From Trachythela sp. YZ-2020 (lineage: Eukaryota; Cnidaria; Anthozoa; Malacalcyonacea; Clavulariidae), in the NCBI GenBank assembly GCA_016169945.1, contig JADLSH010000373.1, positions 1,178,001 to 1,242,000 on the forward strand: a DNA stretch of 64,000 bases, in the 5' to 3' direction. Under the pieces are notes generated by a model that searched no databases, was not told the origin of the DNA, and worked only from the letters and a program-made list of their open reading frames with translations. A program made the position numbers and the translations under genes. This document shows, piece by piece, positions 1 through 11,383 of the stretch (position 1 is its first letter; the number at the start of each line of letters is the position of its first letter).

Positions 1-2
1 CC

Positions 3-1060
3 ATCCGAAAGGTATCGCACGATTGCTCTTATTGTACGAAAAGACACGCTCGACCCCATATCCCGTTTATGGATAACCTGCCAAAGGACAGGCTACAAGC
101 TCATGCCCCTCCATTCTCGTATGTGGGAGTCGATTACTTTGGGCCGATGACAGTCAAGCGTTTCCGAAAGGCAGAAACCAGATATGGCTGCTTATTTACT
201 TGCATGGTCACTCGTGCTGTGCATATAGAAGTGGCACATAGTTTGGAGGCCGACTCTTACATTATGGCTTTGAGACGAATGATCGCTAGAAGAGGGAAAC
301 CCGTACGCATTAACTCCGATAACGGCACCAACTTTGTCGGCGCAGAACGAGAACTTCACGATTGTTTGGAGAATTGGAACAAATCCAAGATTAGCGACGA
401 AATGATGCAACAAGGTATCAAATGGCATTTTAATCTGCCTGCTGCACCCCATTTCGGCGGAGTTTGGGAACGTTTGGTCCAGTCGTGCAAGAGAGCGATC
501 AAGGCCGTCGTAGGAAATCAAACCTTAACTGATGAAGTCTTGCTAACGGTAATGGCTGAGGTAGAGAGCTTGTTAAACGGTCGCCCACTCACTCACGTCA
601 GCACGCACCTTTCGGATCACGAGGCGTTGACACAGAATCACTTCCTCCTGGGCAGATCAAACCCAAACCTACCGCCAGACGTGTTTGTAGACAAGGAAAT
701 CTCCAGTCGGAAACGGTGGCGTCAAGCGCAAGTTATCGCAGACCAAGTATGGAAACGTTGGCTAAAAGAGTATATCCCTAACCTTCTAGAATGCCGGAAG
801 TGGAATACGAACGCTCAGAACTTGAAGATAGGAGATTTGGTCCTCGTAGTCGATCAGAATGCTGCGCGTGGAACGTGGTTATTGGGTCGTGTTACAAAGC
901 CTATTATTGGAGAGCAGCCGAAATCAAAACAAAGAATGGATCGCTTGTCCGGCCGGTTGCAAAGCTTGCATTTCTCGAAGAAGCGGCCAACCTTTGAAGT
1001 GATATACGTCCTGGAAACCGAGGACGAATACGGGGCCGGCTATGTCCCGTCCGGATGCGT
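3..1060 (+). pseudogene. BEL/Pao retrotransposon integrase, C-terminal part
   Basis: The reading frame is open from the window edge, so the protein starts upstream. A CxxC pair (bases 24-35) fits the end of an integrase zinc-binding domain. The catalytic core follows: Asp in VGVDYFGPM, Asp in NSDNGTNF and Glu in HFGGVWERLVQ. Next comes a DUF5641-like tail with WKRWLKEYIPNLLECRKW and GDLVLVVD, as in BEL/Pao Pol proteins. The family inserts retrotransposon cDNA into the host genome. The similarity ends at about GAGYVPSGCV (near 1055). The same frame then runs without a stop into an unrelated endonuclease domain, so the 429-residue open frame is a chimera made by rearrangement or nested insertion. 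No LTR was identified here. Family assignment is firm from motifs; the exact end is uncertain. Confidence 0.88.
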
Positions 1061-1139
1061 ATATATTCATATTATATTTATGTTAATTTATGACATCGAC
1101 ATTGATGACGATGAAATTTCGAGTCTCGACCAGCAAATC

Positions 1140-1492
1140 ACAACAGATTTGTGTAACAAGGAAACTGTCTCAATTTGTGTTTTAAATATTAGATCATTTA
1201 AGAAGCACAGTCTTGACCTTAGTAATGACCAAACCTTGTCAAAATGCGATGTACTCGCCCTCACAGAAACTCAACTTTTAACTAGTGTACCAAATGATAA
1301 CATCAGCTCAATCCTTAATGATTTTTCTGTACACAGACAAGATCATAATTTTGACTAATTCTTAAGTTTAGCTGTTTGCTACAAAGACACTATTACACTA
1401 TGTGATACAAAATATTTCAGTTCAATAAATGGCTTAAGATTTTTACTGAACTCCAGTGGGAATACTTTATCCTGTCTATTATATACTTCATC
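1140..1492 (+). pseudogene. EEP-type endonuclease domain, N-terminal part (split by insertion)
   Basis: From about base 1140 the frame reads VSICVLNIRSFKKHSLDL and then CDVLALTETQLL. These match the N-terminal motifs of endonuclease/exonuclease/phosphatase (EEP) nucleases: the Asn in LNIRS and the catalytic Glu in TETQ. The domain stops short of its GDFN motif because a large transposon starts at 1493. The missing motif lies 13 kb away at 14.5 kb. This EEP subtype resembles endonucleases attached to PIF1-type helicases of Helentron/Helitron elements, but no helicase is in the window, so the parent element is inferred only. A short frame slip near 1430-1450 is needed to join the two parts. Confidence 0.68.
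1484..1492. repeat. 9-bp target-site duplication, left copy (TACTTCATC)
   Basis: TACTTCATC occurs directly before the left end of the large element and again at 14445-14453 directly after its right end. The two copies are identical, which marks the insertion site precisely. Confidence 0.88.
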
Positions 1493-1540
1493 TAGCCTCG
1501 TACCCAGGCGCTTTAACGTGCTATGCGGTTGCGTGACGCG
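1493..1540. repeat. Left terminal inverted repeat of the AcademH-like element
   Basis: Nineteen bases are nearly perfect against the right end (TAGCCTCGTACCCAGGCGC versus CTGCCTCGTACCCAGGCGC). Imperfect pairing of CTATGCGGTTGCGTGACG with the right-end CTACACGGTTACGTGAG follows. Confidence 0.85.
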
Positions 1541-2083
1541 CGCGTGGAAACTGTGGTGCGCAGCGACGACGGACGGGTTTAGCGCCTGGCAGAAAACGTG
1601 TCGAAAAGTGAGATTTTGGTCGAAAAGTGAGATTTGTAACCTTTTGTTGAACTTTGGGGATTTTTAGCGGTTTTAGCTTGCTTTTGTCGACGAACTGATG
1701 GATGAGATCGATGAATCTTTTCAAAATATTACTTTTGAAGGTAAATTAGTATGAATTTTTCTCATTATATATTTATATATTCCAATATGATTACGTATAG
1801 GAAACTTAAAAGGCCTTCGCTACAGACTACAACTCATTAAAGGGTAAGATATTTTTCTTTTCACAGATTCACACGTGGAGGTCGATCTTGATAACGATAC
1901 GCCACCAGAGGAAGAGACTCGAGGTAAATAAATATAAAGTTCCTACTGTATCATGTCTTGATGACCAGTATAATTCAATATTTATAAATGAACAATGTTG
2001 CTTTATTAAATGTGCACTTTAGGGGCAACTGACTTCAGTTGCAAGGGTACCATACTCATTAGCTCATGTGCTGTAGCTCTGTT

Positions 2084-2237
2084 AATACACCCTTTTGATA
2101 AATACATCACAGATCTCTCCTTGGCCTGGGAGCCTCATTCTCATGAATCGTGAGCGATTGTATTTTTTCTTGATTCATGAAAGCGAGACTCCCAGGCCAA
2201 GGAAGTGTTTGTGTTGTAATTATCGAAAGGGTGTATT
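2084..2237. repeat. Foldback MITE in intron 2 of the transposase gene
   Basis: A 154-bp near-perfect palindrome. AATACACCCTTTTGATAA pairs with TTATCGAAAGGGTGTATT, and CCTTGGCCTGGGAG pairs with CTCCCAGGCCAAGG closer to the centre. The loop is the short stretch around ATCGTGAGCGATTG. Confidence 0.82.
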
Positions 2238-4264
2238 CTAGTTTTGTATGAACCAATTTGTATAATACTCAGTCTGATCAAAGTCTATTCTGCCTTGTCA
2301 TTGGTCAAGAGCAATGGTCTATTAGCAGACAGATGTAGGGTCACCATTAATTGATACCATTTCAGTCAGATAATATCAGTGTGCTTGTTTTGTATTTGAT
2401 AACACTAACATTGTGAAATCATGCAAGACTAATGAAACCACAATATTATTCACCATGCTAAAATTGCCTGCTATCACCAGTGGGGATGAAATCAGCAGCT
2501 GTTGTGGTTGATCAGCATGACTAATCAAGCACCATCACCAGTATAGGGATTACTGTAATCCTTACACCATCCCCAATAGCAACTAGTCATCCTTCAGAGA
2601 TGGAGAATTATGCTATAAAATACTAACCTAATTACCAAACCAATTATCACGGTAATATTGAAAATCTGCAACTTGGTTATTGAGGCCATCACCACTGAGT
2701 AATATTGAGGCAAGCTAAGCTAAGCAAGCCAAGCTTCTGCCTTTAGACAGTACTGGGCACATTGCCAACTAATCGGTTAATTTAAAAATGAGTATAATGC
2801 TATTTATTAGTAATAATTGCAGTCATAAAACAATATTGCAATTTTCATTTCTTGAATCAATCTAAATGCATTCATTCTATATCAGCAGTCAGTATAAAGT
2901 GTATTCTTAATTTATTAAAGATACTGAGGCATTCTTGGCAACACCTGGCACACCAAGTAAAAAGCAAGATCTAACCTACCAGCCAGGAAAGCATGCACTG
3001 ACACCTGAGTCAAAATTGGCAGCTGAGACAAACCCAAAACGATTGGCTAAACATGTTCAGCCAGGTAGGTATTAATATAATAGTTTCAGTAGTAGGGCCA
3101 TTTATATGGGCAAAAACATGTTGTGGCAAAAACAATGTACAGACAGAAGACTGAAATTATCAGAAGAAATTGAAAGTGTTGTGGTTGTGTCAAATGATGT
3201 GAATGTATTTGTCACACAGTGTGATTTAATAAAATTGTTAGATCTAATTGATGCAGACAAAAATTTGCTAACACGATGTGTGGCAGCTAGTTTTCCAGAA
3301 TCTATGAAGAAAACAATAACCACAAATAACAAAAAACAGTAAGTATAATATGCAACATTATAATAGTACAGCATTTGTCCAGACAATTGACTAATTAACT
3401 AAAGGGAGAAATGAATTCTATTTCTAATTTTCTATTTGGCCAATACCAATGGTTTTATTCAGCTCAGTGGATATGGCCTTGCCTCTTAATGGGTTTAATA
3501 GGTACACACAAGAGCTGCTGGAATTTGATCTAGCTTGTTGGCTCAAAATTGTCCTGTCCTGCTTGAACAATTGGGAATGAATGTTCTAAATATTTGTTTA
3601 GGGTTGTATACACCAACATTTCATTGAAGTCCAAGACGTTGCCAACTTCGAACATTGTTAAAGAACTGTTTAGCGGGGCTAGCAATGAAATATCTGAACT
3701 ACAGAAACAAGTAACTCAACTAGAACAAATTATGATACAGGAATGGGAAGTTCTTTCTGGAGAACTGGATGCCAACAATATTCCTGAAGCAAACATAGCC
3801 GCTTCAAAATACAAGAGCAAATTCGAACAGTATACTAATTTAAATACTGTGCTGGTTAAACTATATGAAAAGGAACTTGATAAGCTTCAGAAAATGCATG
3901 TAGAAGATCAGATTAGCACAGTGCAGAAGAAACAAATCGTATTGGAAGTAAAATGATGCACGAAGAAGAATTCACAAAACTCCTGAATACAAACTGAAAT
4001 GTGGAGTTAATGCATTGGCATTACTTCTTAGTGTTCGAAACCAGAAATTTAACAATGATGTTCGGTTGCTATTTGGTTTGTTGTGCATTTCATATGGAGC
4101 AGGGAAACAGTTTATTAACATGTTGAATGCAATTGGATTGAGTTCACATTGGGATACCATGTATGTGAAGAATTTTTGCTTTTGTATACTCATTTTATTG
4201 TCAAATGTGTTAGGGACGTACACCTTAACTATGACATAGTTCAGTTGAGTTTGTTTAACAAGAT

Positions 4265-4506
4265 CTTCAACAGTACCCTACCACTGACGAGTAAAATCAT
4301 CTGGCGTTAGACAGTAAAATACTAATGAAAGTAGGGCGCATCTGGACGCATTGCCAGCTAATGGGTTAACAAGAGACACTGACATATAGGTTTGTTAACC
4401 CATTAACTGGCAGTACCGTACCACTGATGAGCAAAATCGTGGAGTGGTAGACAGAGTAAAATACTACCATAGGGTGCATCTGGGCTCATTTCGAGCTAAT
4501 GGATTA
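4265..4506. repeat. Two tandem copies of a small MITE in intron 5
   Basis: Two diverged units share ACAGTACCCTACCACTGA, GTAAAATACTA and GCTAATGGGTTAAC. The second starts with GTTAACCCATTAACTGGC, the reverse complement of the ending of the first, so the unit has TTAACCCATT-type inverted ends. A third partial match lies near 2745-2785. Confidence 0.62.
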
Positions 4507-4634
4507 AAGTAACAATTCAGTATGCTAACTCATTGAAATATTAAACAAATTATCGTCTTTTTTATTTAGTAAGTTTATACATTATTAGAAAATTTCATAT
4601 TTACTCCACATGTGGCTTTCATAACCTTTTCAAA

Positions 4635-5364
4635 TACAGTTGATTAGTCGAACCCCTATTCAAGAATACCTCTCTTAAACAGAAGACACCCCTTTTGAGT
4701 GGACACATATTTCAGGTCCCAATCATTTCTTTAAAAGCATACTATTATCCAAACCCCTATTAAGTGTACACCTCTCTTGAGCAGAAGCAGACACCTTTCT
4801 TGAGGTCCCAATGAGCAAGTCAACCTCTCTTAAATGTGGACAGACAACAGCAGGTCTAAAACAATTTTCATAACAATCAATCAACAGTATTAAAATATCA
4901 GAAAATAACAGGTTTTCTAGATCAAACTTTTTTTCTTTAACTTGTCTAGAGTGAAACTTAAACTTGCAGGAAAGTTCCATGCCATAAACTGACCCTCTGT
5001 AATTAACAAGTTGCACACAAAAATTTGTTGCCTGCAGTGTTTGTTACCTGAGCTACATGTATGCCTTTAAATTGTTAACTGTTTTGATACTCAAATTACA
5101 AACAAAATTTGCCTCCTGCTTTGTTTTCTGTAGACCCCATATTTTTAAGTGGTCACCTCAGCAAGGTCCTGGGGACGGTTGTTCAAAAGCCGGTTAACTT
5201 AACCCAGGATAGTCTAGTGGACAGGATAGTCTAGTGGACAGGATAGTCTAGTGGACTAGACTTAAAGATTTTTAACCTAGGGTTAGTACTAATCCTGGGT
5301 TAAGTTAAACGGCTTTTGAACAACCGGCTTCTGAAGGTTTCTGCTCAAAAGGGATTCGACTGTA
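4635..5364. repeat. MITE with TACAGT..CGA terminal repeats (intron 5)
   Basis: The left end TACAGTTGATTAGTCGAACC matches the reverse complement of the right end, TACAGTCGAATCCC. Inside, CACCTCTCTTGAGCAGAAG-like segments recur several times, as is common in such non-autonomous elements. A second foldback (5177-5325) is nested within it. Confidence 0.6.
5177..5325. repeat. Foldback MITE with three internal 17-bp tandem repeats
   Basis: The arms GGTTGTTCAAAAGCCGGTTA and its near-complement at 5306-5325 close a hairpin. Between them AGGATAGTCTAGTGGAC occurs three times head to tail (about 5207-5257). It sits inside the larger MITE, so it is the younger insertion. Confidence 0.8.
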
Positions 5365-6348
5365 GATCAAAAGTTAACATAGTGTCCCAAAGTATACATC
5401 TGTAGGGGTGGCTCTTTTTAATAGTACTTTGTTATTAAAATTGAAGAATGTGCATTAACCACAGGGCATTCCCTATTTAGTTGCTGACCTGTCAACTCAT
5501 TAAGTCAGCAAATTTCAGAGCACAATCAATGTCAATATGGGATCTAAAAGTGCCACTGGTGCTAGAAGGAGTCATATTTATGTTGACATTTTTTCACAAA
5601 CTAATTTTGAAAATATTACTTGTACTAGAAATTTATGCATAAGTCATTATGCATAATGTACTGTCGTGTTATTGCTGTACTTATCTAGCATATAAGTTTA
5701 ATTATTTTCTTTTTTAATTTAGAACAAATTTTCTTGATAACCGTCTGGACCAATTAAAGGCCTCAGTGTCTGAGAAATGTGTAGATTCTACTCCAGTAAT
5801 GCTTTTGATGGACAACATAAATATGTACAGGGGTAGAAAACGTCATGATCGCTTGTTTAAGGAAGTGGGTCCAAAGATGTGGAATTTTACTGGATGTGCT
5901 GCAGTTATACCAGATTTATCAGGCATCGCTGATTTGCTATCCTGCAAAGAAACTACATGTGAACCACAAATCGACATTGCCAATTTGCAACCAGAAGATA
6001 TCTTGTTAGGTAAGGATGATTTGGTTTCTTATAAAATTAGACGAAATTAATGCGATGCAATATTGTAAAAATTGTTAGCATAAAAACATCACCCACATCA
6101 AGCAACACCACTTTCTGCAATTTAGGTTCAGCAGTGGTTTTGTATATCTTCCGGGATTTAAATAAAAATTGAAACATGTACAGAAAAGTAAATTGTTATG
6201 TTAACTAGGTCATAGAAATGTCCCACGAGCCTTTTTATGTAATTGGTAATTAATGAGTTGATGGATGTGGAATTTGTAAGAATAATGGCTAAAAAATTAT
6301 TTTGATGCTGGACTGATTGCATAAAACAGGCATGTGGGACACTGTAGA

Positions 6349-6961
6349 CTAGAGATAAGCCGATAACGGAAAACTCAATTTACAGACACGATAAATTCCT
6401 ATACAATATGTGGGCTTATCGGTTGTTACCGATATTGGTCAAGAATTTAGGGCAAAACATATTAAGCTTCCTACAGATAAGCAGGTTTTCCTTGGCTACT
6501 AATTTCTCCTGACGAAGGGCTTTAGCTCGAAAGGTCGAGATTTTGTTTATATCTCAATAGGCACACGCGAAACAACCCTCATTTGTTCTTATATGTCCGT
6601 GGCCGACGCTGAATTAATGCCTACGATTTTCCTTGACAAGTTTACTTCCGTACATGTATGCTAGACAATTTTGTTCTTGACAAGTTTTTCATTTCAAGTT
6701 TTCTTTGCTTATCTGCATAGAATGTTTGAACACATCTAATCGGGAAGAATCTCCAAAATAGGACGAATAATATAGATTTGATATTTCTATTGTTGGAGCC
6801 AAATGTGACATGTTTATATATTTTATCGGCCAATATCCGATAAGCCTAAAAGTTACCGATTATCGGCTCCTACCAATAAGAAACCGATTATCGGCTCCTA
6901 TCAATAATAAACTGATTATCGGCTCCTACCAATAATAAACCGATTATCTGCACATCTCTTA
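6349..6961. repeat. MITE with TAGAGAT..GCCGATAA-type ends, intron 6
   Basis: The left end, TAGAGATAAGCCGATAACGG, resembles the reverse complement of the right end, AAGAGATGTGCAGATAATCG. It lies wholly in the intron between exons 6 and 7 of the transposase gene. Confidence 0.55.
6854..6955. repeat. Tandem repeat of about 31 bp, ACCGATTATCGGCTCC unit
   Basis: ACCGATTATCGGCTCCTACC and close variants recur three times, with a fourth partial unit ending in GATTATCTGCAC, separated by AATAAGAA/AATAATAA spacers. It is the subterminal repeat of the enclosing MITE. Confidence 0.72.
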
Positions 6962-9900
6962 ACATGTTTACTTTATAGAAATGTCCTTAACAGTTGATTT
7001 TCCGGAGATATTGCACAAAACTTCCTTGTATCCACTGGGTCCACTAGACTACAGTCATGAATAACTAAAATTATATTTAGTATTACAATAGATTGCAACT
7101 AAAATGACTGGCCAAGTTTGCATCGTACCCTGTAATAATATTTTAAACCAATTGGCTGGAATCTTAGTGATGACTGTAAAACATGTCATTCAGCATATAG
7201 ATACAGTAGTTGAATGTCTACGTAACATCGCTATATTTTAATGCAAACCTTTGGCATTGTCTTTTAATAGATTCAATGCCTGAACACAAGATGCTATGGG
7301 AGAGCTGGTGTGACCATTACTACCTTGAATTATTGGAGAAGAGCCTTAATTGTTTGCCTACACCACCAAAACCTCTGATTGAAATGGGTGAAGCAGAAAT
7401 TCATGCTTGGTTGCAACACGCCAACCTTAACGAAAGAAACGAGAAGTATAAGATAAAGATACCTCCAGTGGAAGAATTTTGCAAAAACATGCAATCTACA
7501 GAGAAGACGGATGTTATCAACCTGCCACTCTCTCTGGAAGATAACTCCACCTTGACTGGAACTGCTTCGATACTTGATGATTTTGCCAAAGAATTTGGTA
7601 TCCCTCATGGTAAAGCGAATGACTACATCGAGTTTGATAAGACGAAGAAAGAGTTTGATCTCAAATCAGCCCGTGAGCGTTACTATTTCATCAAATCTCT
7701 TCAGTTGCATCATGTTCAAATGACTGAGCTGGAAAAGCAGCTGGGATCAAGCGAAAAAGAGATTGATCAGAGTGATCTTCGAACTGAAGATGTGGACAGT
7801 GACCCAGATGAGGATGAAAGTGAAGGTGACAGCCAAGACAGCAGTGTCAGTGAGGGTTCTTTGGTCCAGAAAGACGCCGATGAAAGATTTAACATGTTGT
7901 ATAAGAAGCTAGTTAATCTAGCTCAACAGACTGTAGACTCCGGTGATGACAGTGCCTTGGATAAAATTGTGCAGGACTTGTCAAAGAAACATAAAGAACT
8001 AAATAACACTAGGGATAGATTTGAAAGAACTGTCTTTCATGCAGCAATAGAAGAAAAACGTTATACATTGGCAAACATCTTGTTGGCCAGTGGTATTAAT
8101 CCCAATGCAAAGGAGGGCTGTGGCGCAACTCCATTATCAATAGCTGTATGGAATTCTGACATCAACCTGTGTAAACTTCTTGTAGCAAATTTTGCTGAAT
8201 ATCAGGCAGCTTCCCTTGTCCACTTGACATGGCAATAGCAATGGAGGCGAATGAGATTATCGGGGTTTTTTAAGACATCTTCCCAAATTTTGGAATGTCC
8301 TGTTGTCTCGTTAATCCAGAATGATAGTTGTGGATTATCCACAGAAGCTCAACCATCCTTAGATGAGAAAATGAGTGACAGTGACAGCAGCAGCATTTCC
8401 TCTGACTTCACGTACAAAAGATCGGAATGCGAAAAATTTCCAACAGCAGTCGTCGGAGATGTGGGTACATGTAAGAACAATCGCAGTGTTAGGAATAGAG
8501 ATACTGCTGCATATGGTTGGTCTACTGAGATTCCTGGTGACATGCATGCCAAAGGATACCTTTGTGAGGCTGCTTTTAAAGCACATGGTAATGGCGGTCT
8601 CCACAAAGTGTTAAATGTAGTTATGAAGAGACCGAAATTGACAGTAGAAGCATTTAAAAAGAGAAAATTCCAAGATCAAAATCTCAATAGGATCAAAGAA
8701 GGTATCCGAGATGCAAGTGAGTCATATGGAATGGCTGCAGTGGCGGCATTCCAGTGTTCAGCATCGTTCCCTTCAAGTGATGAGCTGAAGAGAACATTAC
8801 AAAAATTTGGAAGTCACAACAAGATTCTACTGGAAAGATTCAAAGAATGGTTGAAAGAGAGCGCGGAAAAGGATGAAAGCCACGCCTATCACCAGCAGCT
8901 GTTCACCTTGTTTGGACCACTTTTGGCTCTATTCATTGCAGCAGGGAAGTACGGTGACGGAAATCTGAGGGAAGTTGTGTGGATAATTATGCTGCCTATA
9001 TTTGCCCAACTTGGCTTTAGGAATTATTGGACAGAAGCGTTCGTGCATTTGGTGAATTTTACTGCCCTTTGGCCTCTTGCATTTAGAAAATTGATCAAGG
9101 ACAACTCAACTGTTAACCTCAGTGGTAAAGTTGGTCACAACTTGGATCTCGACGAATATGTAGAAACCTATATCGTTCGACCTTTGAAAACCTATGTGAC
9201 TGGTGTGTATTAGCTTATTATTTATATATGAGACTTCTGGTAAAAAATCCATGCCATGCAATAGAGAAAACTTACAATAACTAAGTCTCAATCATTGGCA
9301 AGATGGATGATATAGCGTATGTAATGGCAAAGTGGACTAGTAAACTGTATATCGTGGTAAAATTGAAAGCATGCTTCTTGTCAATAACATACGGATTGCC
9401 ACACAGAATAGAGCATAGAGCATATGCATAGCATAAGTTAATATTAAATAATTGATATGTTATTTTTGACATTTATTTTTATTTATGGATCAAGTAGTGC
9501 TTTCTGACCAGAAGTTCTATTTTTTTGGTGACCTGTTTCTATTTATTCAGGGTTCTCCATATCAGGTGATAACGAGTAACATTTACCATTTCCACGACTA
9601 CTGATTACCGCCTGGAGAATCCTAGAGTTTGTGTAAAGGTATTTTGTTGTAAACACAGTTTGTGTAAAACAGTGTTTTATAATTGATATGACGTTTTATT
9701 GTTATAATGTTTAGAATTCTATAAAAGCCCTCAAAATGCAGGAAATGGCATTTCAGAGACTTCAGCTTTTGTCGCGCCTCCGGCGCTACGGGACGCTTAC
9801 CTGTCCAGACACCTCTTTTACCTGCCCCGCTCGCAACTGTTGAGAACGCTGATATTGTGGTTTATTTTGTACTTTTCTTTACAGGGCATACATCAGTTCA

Positions 9901-10614
9901 AATGTGCAGACGACTAATGGGCAATTTGAACTTATTTGGTTCTACTCGTACTGTGTATTCAAATAAAGAAGCCTTTGATTACCACCCAACAACGAAACAC
10001 AAGGAACAAAGTTCTTTCCCGGACCAAATAAAGGGAATGTGGTTTTGTGTCCAAAACAAGTTTTTTGAAGTATCGTGTGGAAAGGTCCCTTGCCAGTATC
10101 CTCTCCAACGTGGTTCCACTAGCACAAAGCCAGTACCGAATATTTCAATGAATGTTCAAGAAAAAGGAGAAAAGAAGGTGAAAGAGAAATTTCAAACAAA
10201 ACTCCATGACTGCTTCCCACTATTTCGAAAGATTTCCTTCGAAAGAGTAGCAGTTACTGTAGATAACACTGCTTAGGTATACCCCCCTAGCTGTACTTCT
10301 AAAAATTCCAAAATAAGTTGTACCTATGTTATTTGTAAATATCTTCCTTAAGAAGTTTCAATTTTAGTAGCCCAAAATGGCCATTTCGAACGACATTCTT
10401 GCAAACAGAACAACAAAACATTGTATCGTTTTTGCCTCCCGCTCCCTTTGGTCAATATTTTTGGGTGGACAACCCTTTTAAGGCCATCTTTTGGATGGCC
10501 CACCCCCAAATTCAACCAGCCCCCCATCCGATAAAAAATTAATGGTCCCTTATGTTCAATTTATTAACTTTGCCAGTATATATATAAAAATAACCTATTT
10601 ACAAAATTTGGGTT

Positions 10615-10710
10615 GGTTCTTTATGTAGCCCTACACGAGTTTATATGTCTGTGATTATATATAGGGTTGGGGTTAAATTATACATTTCGTGTAGGGCTAC
10701 ATAAAGAGCC
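10615..10710. repeat. Hairpin repeat, arms TCTTTATGTAGCCCTACACGA
   Basis: Arms of 22-24 bases starting GGTTCTTTATGTAGCCCTAC on the left and ending GTAGGGCTACATAAAGAGCC on the right are near-perfect complements around a loop of about 50 bases. It looks like a small MITE. Confidence 0.75.
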
Positions 10711-11025
10711 TACGAAAATTTGGCAGGGACACCGCAACAACATATTTCCAATTACTGTGGGCCCAATAATTAGTTTAAATATATAAGAACTGAAACAATA
10801 GCAAACAGTTAGACAAACTATTGTACATTTTTTCAGATGTGGTTTTCAAAGACGTTAGTTCTTGCAGATTCACTATTAAGTTATTGTTAAATACCATAAT
10901 GGGTAAAACGTTTTTAAAGGATTTTGAAGACATGTTCACTGACCAATGGCAATGTGACTTGAATTGTTAATACGTACGGGTTTTTCACATGATCTCGCGT
11001 CCTTGACTAAAATATACCTACTGTA

Positions 11026-11163
11026 AAGGCTCTTTTCCACTCATTGCAAAACAAACTCGCTGCGAGTTCTTGCATGTAATTAAAATAAACTGTTGAGCAT
11101 TGTGATTGGATAAAAGTACTCGAGTGGAAAAGAGCCTTTTTGCGACGAGTGGAAAAGAGCCTT
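11026..11163. repeat. Inverted repeat, AAGGCTCTTTTCCACTC arms
   Basis: AAGGCTCTTTTCCACTC at the left is answered by GAGTGGAAAAGAGCCTT twice at the right, 20-odd bases apart. The right arm is therefore duplicated. Confidence 0.72.
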
Positions 11164-11383
11164 AAGTCCATGGCTTTTTAGTAGACATTGTTCTACTCCA
11201 TCGTTGTATCAAATTTCACAAATTTAGCAAGATCTGTGTCTGGCCATTTGATAAATCACCCGCTTTACTGCCCAATGTTATAAATGGTGTTGATCGACCA
11301 CCAACAAGGTGGACTTTCTCAGCCAAGACATCATTAATGATTAAATGATGTACAAATGTAATGGCATCTGCATCATTCCTAAA

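Larger units (their letters stand above)
1698..10276 (+). pseudogene. AcademH-like transposase gene: DUF6589-like region, acidic linker, ankyrin repeats
   Basis: Exons with GT..AG borders and mostly matching phase can be traced: 1698-1740, 1867-1923, 2921-3064, about 3096-3338, 3602-4160, 5723-6009, 7271-9202 and 9885-10276. Exon 5 has a coiled-coil-like stretch, then [17 protein letters not shown] and [18 protein letters not shown], typical of the N-terminal part of cnidarian DUF6589 proteins. Exon 6 has VMLLMDNINMYRGRKRHDRL, where the Asp is a candidate catalytic residue. Exon 7 carries an acidic Ser-rich linker (about 7740-7860) and ankyrin-like repeats (8020-8250). Its last part and exon 8 hold a conserved C-terminal block with [16 protein letters not shown] and [11 protein letters not shown]. 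The role inferred is cutting and joining the element ends. Breaks: a 1-base insertion near 3953, frame slips near 8205 and 8270, and exon 4 joining out of frame. The start ATG was chosen because exons 1-3 splice in phase. Confidence 0.72.
10277..11383. other. Intergenic gap between the two convergent AcademH genes
   Basis: No coding frame is recognised. It holds two hairpin repeats (10615-10710 and 11026-11163). Near 10723-10770 it has a short stretch resembling the 3' tail of the CR1-like LINE at 50.1 and 54.4 kb (CACCGCAACA then CCAATTACTGTGGGCCC). The two genes end towards each other, so polyadenylation signals are expected, but none was assigned. Confidence 0.5.

Noticed and set aside
69..1358. 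Single 429-residue protein joining integrase and endonuclease
   Set aside because: The two halves belong to unrelated elements and the second half is cut by the transposon at 1493; the continuous frame is accidental.
8251..9213. Separate gene starting [12 protein letters not shown]
   Set aside because: It is the continuation of transposase exon 7 after frame slips near 8205 and 8270; the apparent Met start is in degraded ankyrin-coding sequence.
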